DNA of 64,000 nucleotides from Bacteroidetes bacterium UBA7674 (GTDB lineage Bacteria > Bacteroidota > Bacteroidia > Chitinophagales > Chitinophagaceae): assembly GCA_002483105.1 (NCBI GenBank), contig DLHG01000001.1, positions 62,001-126,000 on the forward strand, written 5' to 3'. The notes beneath the pieces were generated by a model. That model did no database searches. It was given only the letters and a program-made list of their open reading frames with translations, and was not told the DNA's origin. The translations under genes and the position numbers were made by a program. The first letter of the stretch is position 1, and the number at the start of each line of letters is the position of its first letter. Positions 6,524 through 14,452 of this stretch are shown piece after piece.

Positions 6524-9500
6524 ATGATAGGTTTTCTTTCAAAATTATTTGGCGGTAGTAAGACGGACAAAGATCTTAAACGCATACAACCCTTAGTAGC
6601 CGACATAAACCGCTATTACCAGGAATACCAATCGCTTACCAACGACCAGCTCCGCAACAAGACCGCAGAGTTCAAGCAACGTATAAAAGACCACCTGGCC
6701 ACTATAGATGCTGAAATAGCCGCTAAGAAGGCTTCAGCAGAGAATACGGAGGAAGGCGACTTCCACCAGAGGGAAGCCATATTTGAAGAAGCAGACAAGC
6801 TGGTAAAGAAACGTGACGAGCAAATAGAAGAAATACTGGAAAAACTCCTGCCTGAGGCGTTTGCCACTGTAAAAGAGGCTGCACACCGCTTTAGCGAGAA
6901 CAAAGAGCTGGTATCTGCCGCTACCCCGCTTGACAGGGAACTGGCCGCTACCAAGCCTCATATACGCATAGACGGCGATACTGTGACCTACGACAACGTA
7001 TGGGATGCCGCAGGCAGCCCCGTACACTGGAACATGGTTCACTACGACGTGCAACTGATAGGTGGTATCAACCTCCACGAAGGCCGTATCTCTGAAATGG
7101 CAACGGGTGAGGGTAAAACCCTTGTATCTACATTACCAGCCTACCTGAACGCCCTTGCAGGCGAAGGGGTGCATATAGTAACGGTGAATGATTACCTGGC
7201 CCGTCGTGACCAGGAGTGGAACGGAACCCTATTTGAATGGCTGGGACTTACCACTGATTGTATAGATAAACACCAACCGAACTCCCCTGCCCGCCGCAAG
7301 GCATACATGGCAGACATCACTTACGGTACCAATAACGAATTCGGTTTTGACTACCTGCGTGATAACATGGTTCACCATCCTGAAGAAATGGTGCAACGCA
7401 AACATCACTTCGCGATGGTGGATGAGGTGGATAGTGTATTGGTAGATGATGCCCGTACGCCTTTGATCATTTCCGGCCCGGTACCACGTGGTGATGAACA
7501 ACAGTTCCACATACTGAAGCCAAGAATAGAACGTATAGTAGAAGCACAAAGGAAAATAGTCAACCAAAGTCTTACAGAAGCTAAGAAGCTGATAGCTGAG
7601 GGCAAGACTGATAAAGAGAATGGTGGCTTGCATTTGTTCCGCGCATACCGCGGCTTACCTAAGACGAGCTCTGTAATTAAATTCCTGAGTGAAGAAGGTA
7701 ATAAGCAGATACTTCAAAAAGCCGAGCACTACTTTATAGGAGAGCAACAACGCAACATGCCTAAGGTAGATGCAGAACTGTACTTTACCATAGATGAGAA
7801 GAACAACAGCGTTGACCTGACGGATAAAGGCCTTGCATTGATAACAGGTTCAGGCGAAGATCCAAATTTCTTCGTACTTCCTGACATCGGCAGTGAGCTG
7901 GCTGAAATAGAAAAGGCAGCTGCTACCCCTGAAGAAAAACAACAACGCAAAGATGCCATGCTGCAAGACTACGCAGGCAAGGCTGACCGCATACACTCTG
8001 TACAGCAATTACTGAAAGCATATACCCTGTTTGATAAAGACGTGGAGTATGTAGTAATGGACGGCAAAGTAAAAATAGTAGATGAGCAGACAGGACGTAT
8101 ACTGGATGGCCGCCGCTACAGCGATGGACTACACCAGGCGATAGAAGCGAAAGAAAATGTAACAGTGGAAGCTGCTACACAAACATTCGCGACTGTAACA
8201 CTGCAGAACTACTTCCGTATGTATCACAAACTGTGTGGTATGACCGGTACTGCCGAAACGGAAGCAGGTGAATTCTGGGAGATTTACAAACTGGATGTTA
8301 TGACGATACCTACGAATCGCCCGATATCCCGTAAAGATCAACAGGACTTAGTTTATAAAACAAAGCGTGAAAAATATAAGGCTGTAATAGACGAGATAGA
8401 AGCACTGAGCTCTATAGGTCGTCCTGTACTGGTAGGTACAACATCGGTAGAAGTATCGGAGTTGCTGAGCCGTATGCTGCAACAAAAGAAAGTAGCGCAC
8501 AACGTACTGAATGCCAAGCAACACTCCCGTGAGGCACAGATAGTAGCTGAAGCAGGGTTGCCGGGTGCAGTGACCATTGCCACCAACATGGCGGGTCGTG
8601 GTACCGATATCAAGCTCGGACCGGGCGTGAAAGAAGCAGGTGGCCTTGCCATCATAGGTACAGAGCGTCACGAAAGCCGTCGTGTAGACAGGCAGCTTCG
8701 CGGTCGTGCGGGTCGCCAGGGAGATCCGGGTACTTCACAGTTCTTCGTTTCATTGGAAGATGACCTGATGCGTTTATTCGGTTCGGAGCGTATTGCTTCG
8801 CTGATGGACAAGATGGGCCATAAGGAAGGTGAGGTATTGCAACACGGTATGATTTCTAAATCCATAGAGCGTGCGCAGAAGAAAGTGGAAGAGAACAATT
8901 TCGGTATCCGTAAGAACCTCCTGGAGTATGATGATGTAATGAACAAGCAGCGTGATGTAATATACAAGCGCCGTAACCACGCATTGTTCGGCGACAGGCT
9001 GAGCCTTGACCTGGATAACGCCATCATTGACGTTACCTCTGACCTTGCTGCACAGTTTGAAGGAAACAAAGACTACGAAGCATTCAAAATAGAAGTAATG
9101 AAACACCTGGCTATGGAGCCGATGGTGACCGCTGAAGAATTTGAGAAAGGAAATACCGATACCATAGGTGATAAACTATACCACCAGGTAAAAGAATTTT
9201 ATGCGCGTAAGTCTGCTGCTATTCGTGAGCACATACTGCCTACATTGAAGCAGATACATGCTGACAACCCACAAGTGGAGAATATAGGTATTCCGTTCAC
9301 TGATGGACTGAAAGGCATACAGATACAAACTAATCTGAAAGAAACAGTAGAGCACGAAGCAAAACCTGTGATACAGGAACTGGAAAAAGTAATGACGCTC
9401 TCGATGATAGATGATTCGTGGAAGAATCACCTTCGCGCGATGGATGATCTTCGCCAGAGTGTACGGAATGCCCAGTATGAGCAGAAAGATCCGTTACTGA

Positions 9501-9850
9501 TATATAAGTTTGAAGCGTTCAACCTGTTCAAGCAAATGCTGTTGGAAACAAACCGCAGTATCGTATCGTTCCTGGTACGTGCCGGCATACCAATGCAGGA
9601 AGCGCCACAGGAAGCCGCACAGCAACCGCAGCAGACGGACATGAGCCAGATGCACTCCAACAAAGCAGAGATAGATGCCCGTGGCCAGGATTATGCAGCT
9701 GACGAGAACGACTACTACACTGAACCGCAGCAACAGGAAACTGCTGTAAGGCGCACACCGGTACAGGCAGGTCCTAAGATAGGCCCTAATGCACCGTGCC
9801 CTTGTGGTAGCGGACTGAAATACAAGAAGTGCCATGGTAAGGGAATGTAA
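6524..9850 (+). CDS. secA: Preprotein translocase ATPase SecA
   Basis: The 1108-residue motor that drives unfolded preproteins through SecYEG at the inner membrane. Visible features: Walker A in MATGEGKTLV near residue 192, DEAD-box-like VDEVDSVLVDDARTPL near 300, the helicase core motif GTTSVEVSELL, and NMAGRGTDIKLG and RGRAGRQGDPG of the second motor domain. The C-terminal zinc-binding SEC-C motif is CPCGSGLKYKKCHG at the very end. It is about 200 residues longer than E. coli SecA, largely from an insertion between the DEAD region and the second motor domain, usual for Bacteroidota. Monocistronic, with an inverted repeat upstream and a strong terminator downstream. Confidence 0.99.
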   Translation: MIGFLSKLFGGSKTDKDLKRIQPLVADINRYYQEYQSLTNDQLRNKTAEFKQRIKDHLATIDAEIAAKKASAENTEEGDFHQREAIFEEADKLVKKRDEQIEEILEKLLPEAFATVKEAAHRFSENKELVSAATPLDRELAATKPHIRIDGDTVTYDNVWDAAGSPVHWNMVHYDVQLIGGINLHEGRISEMATGEGKTLVSTLPAYLNALAGEGVHIVTVNDYLARRDQEWNGTLFEWLGLTTDCIDKHQPNSPARRKAYMADITYGTNNEFGFDYLRDNMVHHPEEMVQRKHHFAMVDEVDSVLVDDARTPLIISGPVPRGDEQQFHILKPRIERIVEAQRKIVNQSLTEAKKLIAEGKTDKENGGLHLFRAYRGLPKTSSVIKFLSEEGNKQILQKAEHYFIGEQQRNMPKVDAELYFTIDEKNNSVDLTDKGLALITGSGEDPNFFVLPDIGSELAEIEKAAATPEEKQQRKDAMLQDYAGKADRIHSVQQLLKAYTLFDKDVEYVVMDGKVKIVDEQTGRILDGRRYSDGLHQAIEAKENVTVEAATQTFATVTLQNYFRMYHKLCGMTGTAETEAGEFWEIYKLDVMTIPTNRPISRKDQQDLVYKTKREKYKAVIDEIEALSSIGRPVLVGTTSVEVSELLSRMLQQKKVAHNVLNAKQHSREAQIVAEAGLPGAVTIATNMAGRGTDIKLGPGVKEAGGLAIIGTERHESRRVDRQLRGRAGRQGDPGTSQFFVSLEDDLMRLFGSERIASLMDKMGHKEGEVLQHGMISKSIERAQKKVEENNFGIRKNLLEYDDVMNKQRDVIYKRRNHALFGDRLSLDLDNAIIDVTSDLAAQFEGNKDYEAFKIEVMKHLAMEPMVTAEEFEKGNTDTIGDKLYHQVKEFYARKSAAIREHILPTLKQIHADNPQVENIGIPFTDGLKGIQIQTNLKETVEHEAKPVIQELEKVMTLSMIDDSWKNHLRAMDDLRQSVRNAQYEQKDPLLIYKFEAFNLFKQMLLETNRSIVSFLVRAGIPMQEAPQEAAQQPQQTDMSQMHSNKAEIDARGQDYAADENDYYTEPQQQETAVRRTPVQAGPKIGPNAPCPCGSGLKYKKCHGKGM

Positions 9851-9879
9851 GAGAACCTTGCTTTGAGATATTGAAAATG

Positions 9880-9908
9880 CCCCCTCGGTTGAACCGAGGG
9901 GGTATTTT
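9880..9908 (+). terminator. Rho-independent terminator of secA
   Basis: CCCCCTCGG-TTGAA-CCGAGGGGG stem-loop (9880-9902) followed by TATTTTT, 30 bases after the secA stop. Confidence 0.85.
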
Positions 9909-9951
9909 TATGTTAATCACCCACGTTTGCAAATGAGGACAAGTGTTTTAA

Positions 9952-10857
9952 TTAGAAATCCTCCTCTATCATAAAGTTATTGATAGCCGCGCCCGCCATA
10001 TTCCCTGATGCTATGGCAGCTGATAATGACCTCATGAATGTGGTGTTATCGCCTGCTGCATATACGCTGTCAACCGTTGTCCGTTTGAAGTCATCCGTTT
10101 TGATAAAACCCATCTCATCCAGTTCGCAACCTAAGGCTTCGGGTAATGCGCAGTGCTGGTGAAAAGGTGGATGTGTATATAAAATCGAGATGGGATAACT
10201 ATCCTTACCACAAACTATTGATGTTATATGCCCGTCATTATGCTCCAACCGGGTGATAGGTGTTTCAACTATTTTTATGTTGTGCTTTTTGACCTTCGCT
10301 AATTCCTCATCAGTGAAAGGTTGTTCTCCATTAGTGAATACCGTTAGGTCGTTCGTCCAGTTGTTGATGAGTCTTGTGATATGTAATGTCTTTGCACCGG
10401 CAGCTAAAACTCCGGTGGGCTGGCCCTTGTACTCATATCCATGGCAATAAGGACACTGAATAGCGGATACACCCCAGCATTCTTCATAGCCCGATATAGG
10501 CAGCATCTCATTCTTTACTCCTGTAGCGAACAAGACCTTTCTTCCCGTATATGATTCTCCGCTTGATGTACGTATCTCAAACAGTTCTCCTTTCTTCTCC
10601 GCAGTGGAAGCAAATGCGTTGGTGATAGTAACCGTTGGATATTTTTGAATATCAGCAAGTGCTCGCTTGCGTATTTCAACAGGCGCTTCGCCATCGTGTG
10701 TTAGCAGGTTTTGAGAATGCTGCACTTTCTTGTTGCAAGGCTCTCCGCTATCTATCACTAGTACGCTACGCAGTCCACGTCCTAATGCCAATGCAGCTGC
10801 CAGCCCGGCAAAGCTTCCACCTACAATGATCACATCAAAATCCTTTTTCTGTTCCAT
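9952..10857 (-). CDS. Thioredoxin-reductase-like FAD-dependent oxidoreductase
   Basis: 301-residue flavoprotein of the pyridine nucleotide-disulfide oxidoreductase group. The FAD Rossmann motif is VGGSFAG (12-18), preceded by DVIIV. A redox-active-looking CPYC lies at 135-138 in SAIQCPYCHGYE, the second FAD motif is VYAAGD near 267, and ATG at 111-113 joins the domains. The NADPH-binding motif is atypical (GVLAAGAKTLH rather than GGGxSA), so it may be a thioredoxin-reductase paralogue with another partner. It is divergent from a Fur-family regulator, and the 90-base space holds repeated inverted repeats, so it is probably regulated by that protein (inference). Confidence 0.9.
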   Translation of the reverse strand: MEQKKDFDVIIVGGSFAGLAAALALGRGLRSVLVIDSGEPCNKKVQHSQNLLTHDGEAPVEIRKRALADIQKYPTVTITNAFASTAEKKGELFEIRTSSGESYTGRKVLFATGVKNEMLPISGYEECWGVSAIQCPYCHGYEYKGQPTGVLAAGAKTLHITRLINNWTNDLTVFTNGEQPFTDEELAKVKKHNIKIVETPITRLEHNDGHITSIVCGKDSYPISILYTHPPFHQHCALPEALGCELDEMGFIKTDDFKRTTVDSVYAAGDNTTFMRSLSAAIASGNMAGAAINNFMIEEDF

Positions 10858-10874
10858 AAGCCCGTTTTATTAAT

Positions 10875-10928
10875 GCAATTATGTTGCAATAATACTAAAA
10901 CTTTCGCTAACGCAACAATGTTGCAACA
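10875..10928. promoter_or_regulatory. Pair of inverted-repeat operators between the reductase and Fur-family genes
   Basis: Two near-identical 13-mers, GCAATTATGTTGC (10875-10887) and GCAACAATGTTGC (10912-10924), share 11 of 13 bases, each with arms like (T)GCAA/TTGC(A). The second extends into the perfect palindrome TGTTGCAACA (10919-10928). Their centres are 37 bp apart, about three and a half helical turns. Both sit where the two divergent promoters must be, as expected for a metalloregulator operator. Confidence 0.65.
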
Positions 10929-10935
10929 AATATTT

Positions 10936-10943
10936 TACCTTTG
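10936..10943 (+). promoter_or_regulatory. -7 promoter box for the Fur-family gene
   Basis: TACCTTTG matches TAnnTTTG and lies 4 bases before the GTG at 10948, so the mRNA would be leaderless or nearly so. It overlaps the downstream edge of the inverted-repeat operators. Confidence 0.6.
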
Positions 10944-10947
10944 CCTC

Positions 10948-11328
10948 GTGCAAAAGAGAAGAAATACCCCTGCGAAGAATAGCGTGCTGGCTTTATTGAA
11001 AAGCTCAGGCAGCGCTATGAGCCAGGATATGATAGAGGAAAAGATAAAGGGCGAAGTGGACAGGGTAACCATCTACCGGATACTCAACAGCTTCTGTGAG
11101 GATGGTATCACCCATCGTATAGTTGCCGAGGATGGTAAGAATTATTACGCTCTTTGCACTGAGTGCAGCGACAAATCGCACAACCACGACCATTTTCATT
11201 TTAGCTGCCTGGGTTGTGGTAAGGTGGAGTGCCTGAAAGAACCGATAGCATTCAAGTTGCCAAGAGGGTATAAACTGGAAGGTATTAATTGTGTGATAAC
11301 GGGGTATTGTAGTAAGTGTAAGGGGTAG
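10948..11328 (+). CDS. Fur-family metal-dependent transcriptional regulator
   Basis: A 126-residue regulator. The winged helix (about 5-70) has the Fur-type recognition segment DRVTIYRILNSFCEDG. It is followed by the His-rich linker SHNHDHFHF and two structural-zinc pairs, C87/C90 (FSCLGC) and C121/C124 (GYCSKC), as in Fur, Zur and PerR proteins. The frame stays open upstream to 10873, but that extension is unlike the family and runs through the operators and the -7 box, so I choose GTG 10948. It probably represses itself and the divergent reductase. Metal specificity (zinc, iron or peroxide sensing) cannot be decided from the sequence. Confidence 0.88.
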   Translation: MQKRRNTPAKNSVLALLKSSGSAMSQDMIEEKIKGEVDRVTIYRILNSFCEDGITHRIVAEDGKNYYALCTECSDKSHNHDHFHFSCLGCGKVECLKEPIAFKLPRGYKLEGINCVITGYCSKCKG

Positions 11329-11431
11329 CCTGCGCGAGAAGTTGTTGGTCAGGCGACCTGCAAGGGCATTAGGTGTATATTGCTAAGCATTTCGTTGGAT
11401 TGCTTCCTTCGTCGCAATGACGCGAGTAGGT

Positions 11432-13132
11432 TTATCTCATTTCAGGTATAGCACTAATTAATTTCCTTGTGTACTCATTCTCGGGATGCTTGAGCACATG
11501 TTCGGCTTCGCCGCTTTCTACTATTTTTCCGGCTTGCATCACCATTACCCTGTCGCTGATATAGTGGACGACGGAGAGGTCGTGGGAGATGAAGAGGTAA
11601 GAGAGTTGGAATTCATGTTGCAGTTCTTTGAGCAGGTTGAGTATCTGCGCCTGTACGCTGACGTCCAATGCGGAAACGCTTTCATCGCAGATGATGAGTT
11701 TCGGGCGAAGTGATAATGCACGGGCAATGCCGAGACGCTGACGTTGCCCACCGGAGAACTGGTGCGGGTAGCGCTTTAAGCTATCAGATGGCAAGTGGAC
11801 TATATCGAGTAAACGCTGCGCTTCTTTTTTTAGTTCGTTATTGGGGACTATGTTATGCACTCTCAACGGCTCCATCAGCATATCACCGATGGTCATGCGG
11901 GGATTGAGGGAAGCGAAAGGGTCTTGAAATATCATTTGTACCTGGCGGCGGATGCGTGTCCATTCGCGAGGCAGTAATGTGGCGATATTTTCACCATCAA
12001 AGAGTATCTGCCCTTCATGTACAGGCAGCAGACCTATCAGGGCACGGCTGATGGTGCTTTTACCACAACCACTCTCCCCTACCAGGCCAAGCACTTCGCC
12101 TTTGTTTAGTGTGAAGGATACACCATCTACGGCTTTGAAATATGATGTTGGTTTGCCCAGCCAGTTCTTGTCTTCAGGAAACCAGACTTTGAGGTTGTTT
12201 ACTTGTAGTATTTTATCTGTGTGTTGCCTCTTTTTCCCGCTGACATTCGTTGACATCTCGCTGACATCCGCAGACTCTTGTGTTGCATTTAAAAAATCAG
12301 ACACTATAGGTAAACGGTGCCCTTTGTGTTGTGGTGAAGGCTTGCAAGCTACTAATGCCTGGGTGTATGGATGCCTGGGTGCTTTCAGCACTTCCGAGGC
12401 TGTGCCGTATTCTACCATCTCTCCCTTATACATCACCAGCACTTCATCAGCGATGGTCGCCGCAAGTGCAAGATCGTGTGTAATGAAGATGAGTGCGGTA
12501 TTATGTTGCTCCTGCAGGTACTGCATCAGGCGAATGACCTCTTGTTGCACGGTTACATCAAGGGCAGTTGTCGGTTCATCGGCAATTAACAATACAGGAT
12601 GATTGCACATAGCCATGGCTATCATTACCCTTTGTTTTTGTCCGCCTGAAAGTTCATGAGGGTAACGGAGGTATAGCTTTTCAGGATTGGGTAGCTGAAC
12701 CTGTTGCAGCCAGTTGATGGCTATTTTTTTTGCTTCTTCTTTAGATACTTTCTGATGCGTGAGTATGCATTCTGACAGTTGCTTGCCGATACGCATTACC
12801 GGATTCAGGGAACTCATCGGCTCCTGGAATATCATTCCTGCCTCTGCACCACGAATAGATTGCCAGTCGTTGTTGTTTTTTATCGCAGAGAGTTGGTGAA
12901 TTTTATCAGTAGTTCGTAAAGAGATATCGCCTTTTATACTTGCGGTTGGCGGTAATAGTCCCATCAGCGACAAGGCCGTGAGCGATTTACCCGAACCACT
13001 CTCCCCTACTATCGCCAGGGTCTTCCCTTTGCCGATGCTGAAAGAAATATTATTGACAGCAGTAAATGCCTGCTCACCACTGAAAGTGATGCTCAGATCT
13101 TGTACCGATAATACAGGCTCTATATTACTCAA
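11432..13132 (-). CDS. Peptide/nickel-type ABC transporter ATPase, DppD-DppF fusion
   Basis: A 566-residue protein with two complete nucleotide-binding domains in one chain. Each has a Walker A (GESGSGKS near 41; GESGCGKS near 350), a signature (LSGGQ; FSGGQ) and a Walker B (LLIADEPTT; LIICDESVS), with an oligopeptide-type C-terminal extension after each (RHPYTQAL, ENEYTRKL). Together they would energise an oligopeptide importer (Opp/Dpp family), but no permease or binding protein is nearby. The start is TTG at 13132 inside TTGAGTAA, an 8-base overlap with the stop of the AMP nucleosidase, so the two are translationally coupled. There is no evident metabolic link. Confidence 0.93.
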   Translation of the reverse strand: MSNIEPVLSVQDLSITFSGEQAFTAVNNISFSIGKGKTLAIVGESGSGKSLTALSLMGLLPPTASIKGDISLRTTDKIHQLSAIKNNNDWQSIRGAEAGMIFQEPMSSLNPVMRIGKQLSECILTHQKVSKEEAKKIAINWLQQVQLPNPEKLYLRYPHELSGGQKQRVMIAMAMCNHPVLLIADEPTTALDVTVQQEVIRLMQYLQEQHNTALIFITHDLALAATIADEVLVMYKGEMVEYGTASEVLKAPRHPYTQALVACKPSPQHKGHRLPIVSDFLNATQESADVSEMSTNVSGKKRQHTDKILQVNNLKVWFPEDKNWLGKPTSYFKAVDGVSFTLNKGEVLGLVGESGCGKSTISRALIGLLPVHEGQILFDGENIATLLPREWTRIRRQVQMIFQDPFASLNPRMTIGDMLMEPLRVHNIVPNNELKKEAQRLLDIVHLPSDSLKRYPHQFSGGQRQRLGIARALSLRPKLIICDESVSALDVSVQAQILNLLKELQHEFQLSYLFISHDLSVVHYISDRVMVMQAGKIVESGEAEHVLKHPENEYTRKLISAIPEMR

Positions 13133-13898
13133 AGCGAAGGTGTTTTACAGTGTGTCCACCGTTTATGAGTTGCTTCAGGGAGTCAATCCCTATTTCCAGG
13201 TGCATGGCTACGTAGTTAGCAGTAACAGCAAGGTCACTATCGGCGGTTTTTACGCCTTCCGGTATCATGGGTTGGTCTGAAACAAGCAGTAATGCACCTG
13301 TAGGTATCCTGTTATAAAACCCTGTACTGAAGATAGTGGCTGTTTCCATATCTATAGCCATAGCCCGGATCTTACGCAAGTATTCTTTAAATTCTTCGTC
13401 GTGCTCCCATACACGGCGGTTGGTTGTATATACAACGCCAGTCCAATAATCGCGCTCATGCTCGCGTATAGTGGTCGAAATGGCCTTTTGCAGGGCGAAG
13501 GCAGGCATAGAGGGGACTTCCGGGGGGAAGTAGTCGTTACTGGTACCCTCACCTCTTATAGCGGCTATGGGGAGTATCAGGTCGCCAACGTTGTTTTTCT
13601 TCTTGAGGCCGCCACATTTGCCGAGGAATAAAACGGCTTTGGGCGAAATAGCCGAGAGCAAGTCCATCATAGTAGCAGCTGTGGGACTGCCCATACCAAA
13701 ATTGATAATAGTGATGCCGTCGGCCGTAGCAGATTGCATTGGCTTATCCAGTCCTGCAACAGGCACACCATGCTTCTCGGCGAACATGGTGACATAATTA
13801 CTGAAATTGCAAAGGAGGATGTACTCACCAAAGTCTTTCAATGCCTGTCCTGTATATCTCGGGAGCCAGTTTTCTACTATGTCGTTTTTGGTCTTCAT
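13125..13898 (-). CDS. amn: AMP nucleosidase (short Bacteroidota form)
   Basis: 257-residue purine/uridine phosphorylase-fold enzyme predicted to split AMP into adenine and ribose 5-phosphate in the cytosol. Visible are the phosphorylase-family glycine motifs (INFGMGSPTAATMMDLL, LFLGKCGGLKKK), the conserved IDMETATIF segment that contacts ribose, and the catalytic-region aspartate in LVSDQPMIPEG. It lacks the N-terminal regulatory domain of the ~480-residue E. coli Amn, as usual in Bacteroidota. It is the first gene of a coupled pair with the ABC ATPase. The family call is firm; AMP as substrate, rather than another nucleoside, is by similarity to annotated relatives. Confidence 0.88.
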   Translation of the reverse strand: MKTKNDIVENWLPRYTGQALKDFGEYILLCNFSNYVTMFAEKHGVPVAGLDKPMQSATADGITIINFGMGSPTAATMMDLLSAISPKAVLFLGKCGGLKKKNNVGDLILPIAAIRGEGTSNDYFPPEVPSMPAFALQKAISTTIREHERDYWTGVVYTTNRRVWEHDEEFKEYLRKIRAMAIDMETATIFSTGFYNRIPTGALLLVSDQPMIPEGVKTADSDLAVTANYVAMHLEIGIDSLKQLINGGHTVKHLRFE

Positions 13899-14008
13899 AT
13901 TGATTCTTCTAAGTCAATTCCTACATAAATTTAAAACATTCGTTCGGGATTATTATTGCACTTAAATTTACCTTAACATCAGGCTGCCTGCCGAAATGGT
14001 ATAGAATC

Positions 14009-14452
14009 GTGATTCAGCTGGATATTTCCGACATAGCGCTACAGCTTCGTAACAACGGAGAAAAGACACAGGTTTTTGATCCTGTGCGTAAACGTTGGCT
14101 GGTATTGACGCCCGAAGAACATGTACGCCAGTACATTATACAGATACTAACCCAGAAGCTTCAATATCCCCCTGCTTTACTCTCTGTAGAGAAACAAATA
14201 GAGGTGAATGGGATGATCAAGCGATTTGATGTTGTGGTGTATAACCGGGACCACAAACCCTGGATGCTGGTGGAGTGTAAAGCGCCTGAGATAGCGGTGT
14301 CGGAAAGTACACTGCAGCAACTACTTAACTATCAACGCAACATTCAGTGCCGGTACTGGCTGCTCACCAATGGCCACCAGACCTATTGTGCCGATGCGAA
14401 TAATATTGAAGCGATCAGCTGGCTGAGCGAACTACCTGCCTATGATCTTTAG
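14009..14452 (+). CDS. Stand-alone type I restriction R N-terminal-like protein (HSDR_N_2)
   Basis: A 147-residue protein with the nuclease-like fold of HsdR N-termini. The pattern FDVVVYNRDHKPWMLVECKAPE (about 74-94) gives the D...ExK arrangement of PD-(D/E)xK enzymes. No helicase or hsdM/hsdS genes are near, so this is the common solitary Bacteroidota form, not a restriction system. The start is GTG 14009, because the upstream ATG is followed almost at once by a stop. Its last 21 bases overlap the 3' end of the converging S41 protease gene. Function unknown; possibly DNA metabolism. Confidence 0.85.
   Translation: MIQLDISDIALQLRNNGEKTQVFDPVRKRWLVLTPEEHVRQYIIQILTQKLQYPPALLSVEKQIEVNGMIKRFDVVVYNRDHKPWMLVECKAPEIAVSESTLQQLLNYQRNIQCRYWLLTNGHQTYCADANNIEAISWLSELPAYDL

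Noticed and set aside
10873..10947. Longer N-terminus for the Fur-family protein
   Set aside because: These 25 codons run through inverted-repeat operators and a -7 box and do not resemble Fur N-termini.
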